A DNA stretch of 64,000 nt from Candidatus Woesearchaeota archaeon (GTDB lineage Archaea > Nanobdellota > Nanobdellia > Woesearchaeales > UBA10216). The stretch spans positions 1-64,000 of the forward strand of contig JACPTF010000016.1 of NCBI GenBank assembly GCA_016192915.1, written 5' to 3'. Below are positions 35,003-43,197 of this stretch, in pieces; the first letter of the stretch is position 1; each line of letters starts with the position of its first letter. The notes below the pieces were generated by a model, which was not told the origin of the DNA, did no database searches, and saw nothing but the letters and a program-made list of their open reading frames with translations. The position numbers and the translations under genes are program-made.

Positions 35003-36433
35003 ATGCAACAAATGTCAGTAACTGCAGGGAAAGGTAAACCTGCCAATTCTAACCGCAAAATAAAGGTCGGTTTGGAAATCCACGGCTACCTGAACATGGC
35101 TGAGAGCAGGGCAAAGCTGTTCTGCAACTGTGCAATTGAACCAGATGCAGAGCCAAACACCACGATATGCCCCGTTTGCACGGGGCAGCCGGGAAGCAAG
35201 CCAATGCTGCCAAACAAAGAGGCGATAGACGAGATAATTGCAATTGCTGCCATGCTTGACTGCCGCATAAATGAGCGGCTAATCTTCCAGAGGAAGCATT
35301 ATGACTGGCCTGACATGCCAACCGGCTACCAGAGGACAATGTCAGGCAGCTACTCTGTGCCAGTAGGCCAGGAAGGAAACTTCCTAGGCATAGGAATAGA
35401 AGAAGTGCACCTTGAGGAAGACCCGGCAAGGTGGGACCCTGAGACAGGGCTTGTTGATTACAACCGAAGCGGATACCCCCTGGTTGAAATCGTTACCAAA
35501 CCAGACTTTACATCAGCAGAAGAGGTCAGGGTATGGCTCCGCAGACTGGTTACAACGCTCAGCTACATCAAAGCCATAGATCAGGATTTTGGAATAAAGT
35601 CCGATGTCAACGTTTCAGTTGCTCCTGACTTTGGAAGGGTTGAAATAAAAAACGTAAACTCGTTCAGGAGCATAGTAAGGGCCATTGAGTATGAGGTTGC
35701 AAGGCAGCAGCGCGAGGTAAAAGAAGGCAGGAAAGTCTCTATGGAAACAAGGGCATGGCGCGATGCAGAAGGCGTTTCAGTATTCATGAGGCAGAAGGAG
35801 ACCGCTGTGGATTACATGTTCATACCAGATCCGGATTTGCCAGTTGTTAAAGTCACAAAAGCAGCAATTGCCGCGATAGCGAAGAAATTACCGGAAAAGC
35901 CCGCATCCAAAATTGAGAAATATGTGAAGCAGTGGAAGATTGACCATGTTGATGCTGAGGTTCTGAGTTCGGAAATTCTTTTGGCTGGGCTGTTCGAAAA
36001 GGTTGCGGCTGTTGTTAATCCGATTCTGGCCGCAAAATGGCTGAGGAGGGAGCTGCTGCGCGTTTTGAATTACAACAAGAAAGAATTGGAAGAAGTGAAA
36101 CTGGATGAAAGGCACATAATTCAGCTGCTGAAGCTGGTTGAAAGCCGCAAAATCACGGACGAGACTGCCAAAGATATCCTCGAAAAGCTGGTTGAGAAGC
36201 AGTTTGACGTTGAGGAATACGTGAGGAAAAACAACCTGTTCGCTGTTGCCAAAGCAGATGTGCTGGAAAGATTCTGCGAGGAAGCCATCGCGGAAAGCCC
36301 GCAGGCAGTTGCCGACTTTAAAAGCGGAAAGGAAAAGGCGCTGAACTTCATCGTCGGAGCTGTCATGAAAAAGTCAAAAGGAAAGGCAACTCCGCAGCAG
36401 GTGGGAGAGATACTGAAAAGACTGATAAAGTGA
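35003..36433 (+). CDS. gatB: Asp/Glu-tRNA amidotransferase subunit B
   Basis: 476 aa. KVGLEIHGYLN, a zinc site (FCNCA and CPVCTGQPGSKP), DMPTGYQ and DYNRSGYPLVEIVTKPD are GatB signatures; a C-terminal GatB/YqeY tail binds tRNA. With GatA and GatC it converts misacylated Glu-tRNA-Gln or Asp-tRNA-Asn. gatA and gatC are not adjacent. TATA box TATAAAAAG lies about 22-30 nt before the ATG; a second ATG at 35012 is possible. Confidence 0.95.
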   Translation: MQQMSVTAGKGKPANSNRKIKVGLEIHGYLNMAESRAKLFCNCAIEPDAEPNTTICPVCTGQPGSKPMLPNKEAIDEIIAIAAMLDCRINERLIFQRKHYDWPDMPTGYQRTMSGSYSVPVGQEGNFLGIGIEEVHLEEDPARWDPETGLVDYNRSGYPLVEIVTKPDFTSAEEVRVWLRRLVTTLSYIKAIDQDFGIKSDVNVSVAPDFGRVEIKNVNSFRSIVRAIEYEVARQQREVKEGRKVSMETRAWRDAEGVSVFMRQKETAVDYMFIPDPDLPVVKVTKAAIAAIAKKLPEKPASKIEKYVKQWKIDHVDAEVLSSEILLAGLFEKVAAVVNPILAAKWLRRELLRVLNYNKKELEEVKLDERHIIQLLKLVESRKITDETAKDILEKLVEKQFDVEEYVRKNNLFAVAKADVLERFCEEAIAESPQAVADFKSGKEKALNFIVGAVMKKSKGKATPQQVGEILKRLIK

Positions 36434-36445
36434 GAAATTCTGGCG

Positions 36446-36997
36446 ATGGCAAATTTCATTCTTATACATGGCACGGGAGGCAATCCTGACGAATGCTTCT
36501 ATCCTTGGCTTAGGCAACGGCTGGAAGAAGACGGTCACAAAGTATACGCTCCCCAGCTGCCGATGCCAGAAAACCAATCATTACAAACCTGGCTAAAAGC
36601 GTTTGAACCTTACTGGAAATATGTAAATAAAGATGCAGTTTTTGTTGGCAGAAGCATAGGACCAGTGTTTATTCTGCGGCTGCTGGAAAGGACAAAAGTA
36701 AATGTCAAAGCTTCTTTTCTTGTAGCTGGTTTTTGCTCTGACATTGGGCTACCTTCGTTTACTCCTCTGATAAGAACATTTGTTGACAAGCCGTTTGGCT
36801 GGCAAAAGATAATGAGCAGCTGCGGCAGATTCTTTGTTTACAATTCTGATAATGACCCTTATGTGCCGCTAGAGAAAGGCAAAGAACTAGCAAAGAACCT
36901 GGGCACAGAACTGGCTCTAGTGAAAGGCGCAGAGCACTTCTGGTTTGAGGAATTTCCAAAGTTGCTAACGGACATCAACAAGGTTACGGAAGACTAA
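36446..36997 (+). CDS. RBBP9/YdeN-like alpha/beta serine hydrolase
   Basis: 183 aa. LIHGTGGNPDECFYPWL oxyanion segment, nucleophile VGRSIGP, acid YNSDNDPYVP and histidine KGAEHFWF fit the RBBP9/YdeN small alpha/beta hydrolase family. Substrate unknown. It follows gatB by 12 nt, probably in the same transcript. Confidence 0.85.
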   Translation: MANFILIHGTGGNPDECFYPWLRQRLEEDGHKVYAPQLPMPENQSLQTWLKAFEPYWKYVNKDAVFVGRSIGPVFILRLLERTKVNVKASFLVAGFCSDIGLPSFTPLIRTFVDKPFGWQKIMSSCGRFFVYNSDNDPYVPLEKGKELAKNLGTELALVKGAEHFWFEEFPKLLTDINKVTED

Positions 36998-37083
36998 GAG
37001 CTGTCTCAAACGTTTATTTTTCCAAACCTATTCTATTTTTTGGGCAAAAAGCTTTATAAATAACAAGATAGAATTGTTCTGAT

Positions 37084-37224
37084 ATGGCGAACGCGTCTGT
37101 AACAATAGCTGTTGAAGAGTACGAACGCTTAAAGAAAAAGGCTGCTGTGGCAGACGATTTGGTGGTACAGCTCGAAGCCAGCCTCAAGGACTTGGAAGCT
37201 GGAAGGATTAAGAGGGTAAGATAG
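37084..37224 (+). CDS. 46-aa VapB/RelB-like antitoxin (not in ORF track)
   Basis: Starts MANASVTIAVEEYERLKKKA, a ribbon-helix-helix type antitoxin opening (TIxxEEYERL), then a helical tail LEASLKDLEAGRIKRVR. TATA box TTTATAAATAAC ends 25 nt upstream. It ends 10 nt before the convergent RelE-like gene, so an unusual tail-to-tail toxin-antitoxin arrangement is likely. Confidence 0.65.
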   Translation: MANASVTIAVEEYERLKKKAAVADDLVVQLEASLKDLEAGRIKRVR

Positions 37225-37234
37225 GTTTTGAATT

Positions 37235-37531
37235 CTATTCTATCAATTTAAGATACCTTTCCATATTAGCAAGAATGTGGTCAACAATCTTCTGCTGCTC
37301 TTTCTTTGGTCCGAAAGCCAGAAGAACTGCTTTGTTCGTCTTTGCGTTAATGAGGTAGTAAAGCCTCTTGTTACCTAACTTCTTCTCCCTAAACCAGCCA
37401 TATCTGAGTGGCTTCCCAACTTCAAGATTAGCAGTTAGCTGGTCCTTAATCTTCTCAACCCATTCACACTCTGGCTTTTCCAATGTTCCATACAATTTTG
37501 TGAATGCCTCTGTTTCGTAAACAGTGTTCAT
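37235..37531 (-). CDS. RelE/ParE-superfamily toxin
   Basis: 98 aa from ATG 37531 (MNTVYETEAFTKLYGTLEK). WFREKKLGNKRLYYLI and VLLAFGPKKEQQKIVDHIL are typical RelE-like strands with basic and Tyr residues. TATA box TTATTTAAG lies about 25 nt upstream, supporting this start rather than 37570. Possible mRNA interferase. Confidence 0.75.
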   Translation of the reverse strand: MNTVYETEAFTKLYGTLEKPECEWVEKIKDQLTANLEVGKPLRYGWFREKKLGNKRLYYLINAKTNKAVLLAFGPKKEQQKIVDHILANMERYLKLIE

Positions 37532-37729
37532 ACGCCAATTTGGCAGCCTTTTACTTAAATAACTATCCAAAAGCCCTGTTGAAGATTTCCAAACTTTTCA
37601 GATAATTTTCACAAAAACGGCTTTTTTCCAAAAGTTTTCTTGGCAGCAACGTATAATTTGCAATTTCTCCGTTGCATTTTCAACTTTTTCTCCGCAAAGC
37701 ACTTTAAAGTTTAAAACACGCTGTAATCC

Positions 37730-39067
37730 ATGCGGCGCAACAGCGGCAATACTGCTTCATTAGCGGCAAAAAGAAGACGAGCACTCGCAGAAGCGATAGC
37801 TGAGGGCAAAAGAGAGAAGGGCGAGCTTGAGCTGATAATAAAAGCAGATGAAGTCAGGAGGGAGGAGGTAGCTAACCAGCTGCAAAGAATAGGTGTTGTA
37901 AGGCACTTTTACAGCTTCGTTCCTTACCTGAGCCTGAGGTGCGATGCTGACTATGCAGACATACTGAGAAAGGCTTCTGCTGGCAATGTCAGCGACAGCG
38001 TGTTTGAAAAGAGCTTCAGGAGCATAATCTCTGCAATTGCGGGGGTAGAGCTTTCTAACAGCTTTACAATTCCGAAATCATCAGCTGCTGTTGTCGCATT
38101 CCCAAAGTCAAAAATAAAATCCGCTTTGTGGAACCTTGAAGCCATTGGCGCGTATGAGGCACAGCAATACGGCTCTGGGGATAGAATAGCGGTTGCCATA
38201 ATTGACAGCGGGGTAGACTACACCCACAGCCAGCTTTTGGGAAGGTTTGGAAGTAAAAAGGGCTACGACTTTGTAAGGAACACTGAAGAGCCAATGGACG
38301 AAAACGGGCATGGAACCCATGTGGCAGGAATAGTGGCTGCTTTGGACTACGGGGTTGCACCGTCATCAATTCTCTATGCCGTGAGGGTGCTTGACCAGAA
38401 CGGCTCAGGAACAGAAGCTGACGCGATAGCCGGCATTGAATGGTGCATCAAAAACGGCATTGCCGTTGCCAACATGAGCTTTGGCGGGCCGGTTGCTTCT
38501 CAGGCGCTTGAAGAGATTTGCCAGTATGCGTGGGAGCAGGGCGTACTCCTGGTGGCGGCGGCAGGCAACAGCGGCTACGGTGCAAACTACCCTGCGGCTT
38601 TCGGCGATTCGGTAATAGCTGTTGCCGCTGTTGACGAAAACCTTGAACACCCGGACTTCAGCAACATCTACGAAACAAACGACATAGCAGCCCCAGGCGT
38701 GAACATTGTTTCAACTTACCTAAATGAAAGCTACGCGAGCCTGACAGGAACGTCAATGGCCTCGCCGCACGTCACAGGAGCGTTGTCACTGGCGAAGTCA
38801 GTAGCGGCTTCAGATGCACCTGGACTGGAAGAGCTTATGAAAGAAAAAGCTGACAAAAAAGGCGAGCCGGACGTATTCGGGGCAGGCATTGTAAGGGCTG
38901 ACAGGATAGCAAGCTACCTCGCTGGCAACAGCAGCAAGAATGAACGAAGTAATTTGCCGCAGCCGCAGCTTGTGAAAAGTTATATGCGGCTTGAAAAGGC
39001 AGCAGATGCTGCATTTGGCAACTTTGCGAAAGACGCCGCTGCCGAAGTAAGGAGGTGGCTGCGATGA
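37730..39067 (+). CDS. Subtilisin-like serine protease (S8)
   Basis: 445 aa. The catalytic triad is in AIIDSGVDYTH, NGHGTHVAGIVAA and GTSMASPHVTGAL, with oxyanion Asn in AAAGNSGYGA. An N-terminal roughly 125-aa I9-like prodomain precedes the catalytic part. No signal peptide is seen, so it may be intracellular or exported unconventionally. About 60 C-terminal residues are charged. The downstream gene overlaps by 4 nt, possibly encoding a regulator or substrate. Confidence 0.92.
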   Translation: MRRNSGNTASLAAKRRRALAEAIAEGKREKGELELIIKADEVRREEVANQLQRIGVVRHFYSFVPYLSLRCDADYADILRKASAGNVSDSVFEKSFRSIISAIAGVELSNSFTIPKSSAAVVAFPKSKIKSALWNLEAIGAYEAQQYGSGDRIAVAIIDSGVDYTHSQLLGRFGSKKGYDFVRNTEEPMDENGHGTHVAGIVAALDYGVAPSSILYAVRVLDQNGSGTEADAIAGIEWCIKNGIAVANMSFGGPVASQALEEICQYAWEQGVLLVAAAGNSGYGANYPAAFGDSVIAVAAVDENLEHPDFSNIYETNDIAAPGVNIVSTYLNESYASLTGTSMASPHVTGALSLAKSVAASDAPGLEELMKEKADKKGEPDVFGAGIVRADRIASYLAGNSSKNERSNLPQPQLVKSYMRLEKAADAAFGNFAKDAAAEVRRWLR

Positions 39068-39456
39068 GCGAAACAAGACCAGAAAGGCCAGAGCTTGAAC
39101 GCACGGTAATGTCGGCAGCGGCCGACAAGTCTTCCCTCTCCGGGAAGATTCAGGATAACTACATTATTTACGTGCAGCGCGACGCAACAAAGCCAAAGCC
39201 AGAGGCAGATGCAGAAAGACTGCAAAGGTTCAAAACGCTTATTGAAAGGACAGAGCAGCTCCAGCAGCAGTACGGGGAAGGCACATTCATTTGCTACAGA
39301 AGGTTTGAATACCTGAAGGCGATAGCTGCCGTGATAAAAGACAACGGCATTGTTGATGTGCTAAAAAGCGAGGGCTACGCTGTTGAGAAACAGGGAATCA
39401 TGAGGGCACAACTGGCTGAATTGCACAGCAGCAACGAAATGAAACATAAAGATTAA
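39064..39456 (+). CDS. Hypothetical protein coupled to the subtilase
   Basis: 130 aa from ATG 39064, overlapping the subtilase stop (ATGA). Soluble, charged (KPKPEADAERLQRFKTLIER); no family recognised. Its 3' end overlaps the convergent mre11 by 4 nt. Association with the protease is inferred from coupling only. Confidence 0.6.
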   Translation: MSETRPERPELERTVMSAAADKSSLSGKIQDNYIIYVQRDATKPKPEADAERLQRFKTLIERTEQLQQQYGEGTFICYRRFEYLKAIAAVIKDNGIVDVLKSEGYAVEKQGIMRAQLAELHSSNEMKHKD

Positions 39457-40682
39457 AGGCGAATATCAAGAACATTCGCAAAATCAGCCTTGACGCGCTT
39501 CTCAAAGTCAGCATTGGTCTCGCCTTCCTCCTTTTCCTTTGCGAGGATGTGAAGCAGCTTACGGGCAATCTCTTTCTCCTTATCAGCGGTAAACGCCTTT
39601 GACTGGCCCACGTGCTCACCAATTAGCTTCTGCTCAATGTCCTCAACGCTATGATAATCAACCCTGACTTCCTCAAAATCCTCGCCTGAAAGCTTGCTGA
39701 TGTTCCTGGTAACGTAAACAGCGCCCTTGCCATAAACGGCATCAAAAAACTGCTTGAAGTTAATGTCCCCGGGCTTCCCTGACCTCAGCGTACCAGCCAC
39801 CCTCAGAAGGACTATTGTATTGTAAAACTCCTTCTGCCCGATGGAGGACATAAGCTCGTCAGTAACCTCTTCAGGCGCTTTCTTCTCAGCATTAACCTTT
39901 ATTGTGTGGACGTTGTGGATAATTACCGGGACGTGGGTTGCCTTCACTGCGCCGCTCCCTGAGGATTCAACAATGAAAAAGCCGCCATTGCCGAGAAGCT
40001 CGAGCTCGTCGAAGCTGTTTGGGAAAAGAGGTCCGGGCATTGTGATAAGGCCGTAGCCTTTCTCTTCGCGCTCAGAAACCTGATGTATGTGGCCGCCGGC
40101 ATAGTAGTTGAAGCCCTTCGGGAACGTTGCCAGGGGAACAGCCTCCATCTGCTCCATGCCCTTCGGCTTGAACTCCACGATAGCGGTGTGAAACATGAAA
40201 ATCTTAAAGCCCTGCTCCTTTTCAAGGTTGTCCAGCAGCAGTTGTCCGTAATAATGCTTGTCCAGCATGCCCTTCTTACCAGGTATGCCAACAACCTTAG
40301 CTCCGGTTTTTTTGTCGACTGTGAATTTGAGCTGCAGCTTTCCATCGTCAGTGCCGCTGCCTCGCATTACGTTCGTGAAAAGCCCTGCGTTCTCAAGCAC
40401 GTCAAGCATTGTCTTGCCGGTTGGGGAGTAGTCATGGCTGCCTGGTATAATGTAAACAGGAAGCTCCCTGTCTGCAAGCTCCTTCAGCTTGCTAGTGACT
40501 TCCTTGAGGCGGTCTATGGATGGAAGCGAAGTGTTAAAAAAATCGCCCGAGATGAGTATGAAGTCAACAGGCTTCTCAATGCAGATGTCAATAGCCTTTG
40601 TAAAAGCCTTAGTGCTTGCCTCTGCAAGCCTGTCATCAGCCCAGGAGCCGATGTGGATGTCTGCAAAGTGCGCAAATTTCAT
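39453..40682 (-). CDS. mre11: Mre11/SbcD-type DNA repair nuclease
   Basis: 409 aa. Metallophosphoesterase motifs HFADIHIG, ISGDFFN, PGSHDY, FHTAI and AGGHIHQ are present in order, followed by a capping domain. Mre11 with Rad50 tethers and trims DNA ends. rad50 is not next to it, and the C-terminal Rad50-binding part (EKEIARKLLHILAKEKEEG) is helical as expected. Functional partner of HerA (14294) in end resection (family knowledge). Confidence 0.92.
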   Translation of the reverse strand: MKFAHFADIHIGSWADDRLAEASTKAFTKAIDICIEKPVDFILISGDFFNTSLPSIDRLKEVTSKLKELADRELPVYIIPGSHDYSPTGKTMLDVLENAGLFTNVMRGSGTDDGKLQLKFTVDKKTGAKVVGIPGKKGMLDKHYYGQLLLDNLEKEQGFKIFMFHTAIVEFKPKGMEQMEAVPLATFPKGFNYYAGGHIHQVSEREEKGYGLITMPGPLFPNSFDELELLGNGGFFIVESSGSGAVKATHVPVIIHNVHTIKVNAEKKAPEEVTDELMSSIGQKEFYNTIVLLRVAGTLRSGKPGDINFKQFFDAVYGKGAVYVTRNISKLSGEDFEEVRVDYHSVEDIEQKLIGEHVGQSKAFTADKEKEIARKLLHILAKEKEEGETNADFEKRVKADFANVLDIRL

Positions 40683-40824
40683 GAGATTTGGGAATACTGC
40701 GGCGTTTTTAACGTTTTTGCACTGAATAGGACCATAAGGCCCCTTATACCCCTTATGAAAAAAGATTAACTACTTTCTGGACTAATGCGTTTTAGGAAAA
40801 ATTTTGAAAAAAGAGGTGGTTTTG

Positions 40825-41424
40825 ATGATAGAGAAAAATAATGCGGTGCTTCTCGCGCATTTGCGCAGGAACGCCAGGATTAAGCTGACTGCAATTAGCA
40901 GGGAGACAGACGTGCCCGTGTCAACGATATTTGAGAAGATAAACGGCCCCCTGCGCGGATATGTGCAAAGGTACACCTGCCTGCTAAACAACAACGAAAT
41001 AGGGTTTAGCTCAAGGGCAACAATAATCCTGAAGGTTGACAAGGAACAGAAGACCGAAATAGGGCAGCACCTTGAAAGGCACCCAAACGTAAACTCCCTG
41101 TACAGGATAAACAACGGCTACGATTTCCTGCTTGATGTGATATTCGAGCGGATGATGGACCTTGAGGAATTCCTCGAGCAGCTTGAGCGCAGGTTCAGGA
41201 TAAAGCACAAGGAAGTCTACTTTATCATCAGTGAGGTAAAGCAGGAAAGCTTCCTTTCGGATCCGGAAACGGTGAAGCTAGTCCTGGAAAAGCAGCAGGA
41301 GCCCAAAGGCCCAGCCAAAACAGCATCGGCAAAGCGAATCGGGTTTAGCCCGATTCAGCATCGTCAACAGCCGATGCGTAGGGACAGCCTTGCTGCCCCT
41401 AAAAGCCGCCGCACAGCTAAGTAA
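40825..41424 (+). CDS. Lrp-like transcriptional regulator
   Basis: 199 aa from ATG 40825 with GAGGTGG ribosome-binding site 8 nt upstream (track start is an upstream TTG). A winged helix (VLLAHLRRNARIKLTAISRET) is followed by a RAM-like domain (ATIILKVDKEQKTEIGQHL) and a low-complexity basic tail. Targets unknown. Confidence 0.8.
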   Translation: MIEKNNAVLLAHLRRNARIKLTAISRETDVPVSTIFEKINGPLRGYVQRYTCLLNNNEIGFSSRATIILKVDKEQKTEIGQHLERHPNVNSLYRINNGYDFLLDVIFERMMDLEEFLEQLERRFRIKHKEVYFIISEVKQESFLSDPETVKLVLEKQQEPKGPAKTASAKRIGFSPIQHRQQPMRRDSLAAPKSRRTAK

Positions 41425-41474
41425 AGGTGACAAAACCACAAAATATTAATACGTGTATGTTTAAACGTATGTTT

Positions 41475-41705
41475 ATGGTGACGAAGACTTTGACAATAAC
41501 AAAAGACGCATACGAACGGCTCAAAATGCTCAAAAAGCCCGATGAGAGCTTCAGCAAAGTGATAAAGCGCATAACAGAAGACAAGCAGGACATCATGAGG
41601 TTTGCGGGCATTTTAAGTGATATAAGTGATAAAGACTTTGAGGAAATGAAGCAGTCCATACGAGATTTGCGTAAGCGAAGTTTTAGCAGACTGAGGAACC
41701 GCTAA
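41475..41705 (+). CDS. VapB-type antitoxin (DUF217-like)
   Basis: 76 aa from ATG 41475: MVTKTLTITKDAYERLKMLK with the PDESFSKVIKRI tail typical of this archaeal antitoxin family. TATA-like AATATTAATAC lies upstream. The stop and the VapC start share one base (TAATG). Confidence 0.85.
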   Translation: MVTKTLTITKDAYERLKMLKKPDESFSKVIKRITEDKQDIMRFAGILSDISDKDFEEMKQSIRDLRKRSFSRLRNR

Positions 41706-42097
41706 TGGAACCTGTTTGTCTTGACAGCACATGGATTTACGATTTCCTGAAGGGCAAGCGGAATGCTGTTGTTGCGCTTGAAGCCGTGAAAAGCTCTCAC
41801 AGCTTAGCAACAACATCCATAAATGCTTATGAAATCATCTATGGGCTTTTGCGCAAAAAAGAAGAAAAAAAGCTCGTCGCAGTAATGGAGCTATTTAAAT
41901 CAGTAAGAATGCTGGATTTTGACTTAAGTGCAGCAGGCAAAGCCGCACAAATAGGAGCTACCCTGGAGAAAAAGGGGAAAATGATTAATGAATTTGACAT
42001 TCTGGTGGCTGGTGCAATGCTGGCAAACGACTGCCGGAAGATAATCACCGAGAACACAAAGGATTTTGAAAAAGTTGACGGAATAACAGTGCTTTGA
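41705..42097 (+). CDS. VapC-type PIN-domain toxin
   Basis: 130 aa PIN domain with LDSTWIYDFLKG, TTSINAYEIIYGLL, EFDILVAGAML and TENTKDFEKVDGI, giving the four acidic positions. VapC toxins cleave tRNA or rRNA at single sites. Translationally coupled to the antitoxin. Confidence 0.9.
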   Translation: MEPVCLDSTWIYDFLKGKRNAVVALEAVKSSHSLATTSINAYEIIYGLLRKKEEKKLVAVMELFKSVRMLDFDLSAAGKAAQIGATLEKKGKMINEFDILVAGAMLANDCRKIITENTKDFEKVDGITVL

Positions 42098-42187
42098 ACG
42101 GCTGTTGCATTCCCTGATTCGCCTGTTCAGTTTCTTTAAGCATATGGATAAGCACTATCTTAGTATTCCAGTATACAAAAACGTAAC

Positions 42188-42290
42188 ATTTATATATTGG
42201 AGGCATCATAATGCATTGCATTTGAAAAAAGGGGCTCCCTAAGGATTTCTCTCCCATACCCCCAACTCACGTTAGGGAGCCTTACTTTTT
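42188..42290 (+). ncRNA. mscS leader or small RNA with strong hairpin
   Basis: TATA box ATTTATATATTGG (about 42188-42198) would start transcription near 42215. A perfect 10-bp stem GGCTCCCTAA (42233-42242) / TTAGGGAGCC (42272-42281) with a 29-nt loop follows, then TTACTTTTTTTC. The arrangement looks like an attenuator in the mscS leader or a free small RNA with its own terminator. The mscS ATG is 38 nt beyond the stem. Confidence 0.5.
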
Positions 42291-42318
42291 TTCATGAGGG
42301 TTTACGTGAGGGTCAAGA

Positions 42319-43194
42319 ATGAGGCATCTGGGCGTTCTGTTCCTTTTTCTGCTGACAGCTGGCGTTGGAGCAGCTTCTTACTTTACTGACAAGCACGGTA
42401 TTCTAAGCCTTAGCACGCCATTGACAAAGCTGCTGCTTATCCTTATTGTCGTAATAATAGCAAACATTGCCACAAAAATAGGCATACGGCTGCTGCTGAG
42501 ATACACGAAGGCAAAGGACAAGGGCGAGCTGAAGCAGGTAACGTCTGTTTACAGGTATGCAGTGCTTATAATCCTTGTTCTTGCAGTTATGGTTCTGCTG
42601 TACGGGATAATAGGGCCAGCCATCACTTCAATCGGGCTGCTCGCCGCAGGCCTGACCCTCGCCCTCCAGAGGCCGCTGCTTAACCTAGCCGGCTGGTTTT
42701 CCATAGTTGCAAAGAGGCCCTTCAGAATAGGCGACAGGGTTGACATTGGAAACGTTGGCGGCTATGTGCACGATATAGCGCTTATGCACACGCACCTGAG
42801 CCTTGTTGAGAAGGACGAGCAGACAGGAAGGATGGTTTATGTACCAAACGAGCAGGCCCTGACACAGCCAATAGTCAACTATACGAAAGGCTCAGCCCTT
42901 GTATGGAGCGAAATAAAAGTCAGGGTGCCACCAAGGATAAATGTTAACAAAATTGAACAGAAGCTCCTTAAATGCGCGGAAGAGGTTGTGGGCAAAGAGA
43001 TGAAAGAGGCATCAAAAAAATGGAAGGCTGAGGTTAAGCCGGAAGTAAGAACCAGAATAGAGTACACGCCATCAAATGAGCTGTACATTGAGCTTGTGCT
43101 AAGGTACCTCTGCGACGTGAAAGAGCTGCAGGCAGCAAGGAGTGAAGTGACAAAGAGAATACTTTCAAAGTTCAAAAAAGGATTCAGGCACTGA
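42319..43194 (+). CDS. mscS: MscS-family mechanosensitive channel
   Basis: 291 aa: three transmembrane helices, a pore helix with GPAITSIGLLAAGLTLALQRPLLNLAGW-type sequence, and MscS beta domain FRIGDRVDIGNVGGYVHDI with VPNEQALTQPIVNYT. Opens under membrane tension to release solutes. dacZ starts 3 nt after its stop, linking turgor release to cyclic di-AMP synthesis. Confidence 0.93.
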   Translation: MRHLGVLFLFLLTAGVGAASYFTDKHGILSLSTPLTKLLLILIVVIIANIATKIGIRLLLRYTKAKDKGELKQVTSVYRYAVLIILVLAVMVLLYGIIGPAITSIGLLAAGLTLALQRPLLNLAGWFSIVAKRPFRIGDRVDIGNVGGYVHDIALMHTHLSLVEKDEQTGRMVYVPNEQALTQPIVNYTKGSALVWSEIKVRVPPRINVNKIEQKLLKCAEEVVGKEMKEASKKWKAEVKPEVRTRIEYTPSNELYIELVLRYLCDVKELQAARSEVTKRILSKFKKGFRH

Positions 43195-43197
43195 AAA

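Noticed and set aside
40083-40769. 228-aa plus-strand ORF inside mre11
   Set aside because: It is the mirror of the strongly conserved mre11 frame on the minus strand and has no independent family signal.
41427-41474. Longer N-terminus for the VapB antitoxin
   Set aside because: The extra 16 residues precede the family start MVTKTLTITKDAYERL and overlap the promoter region.
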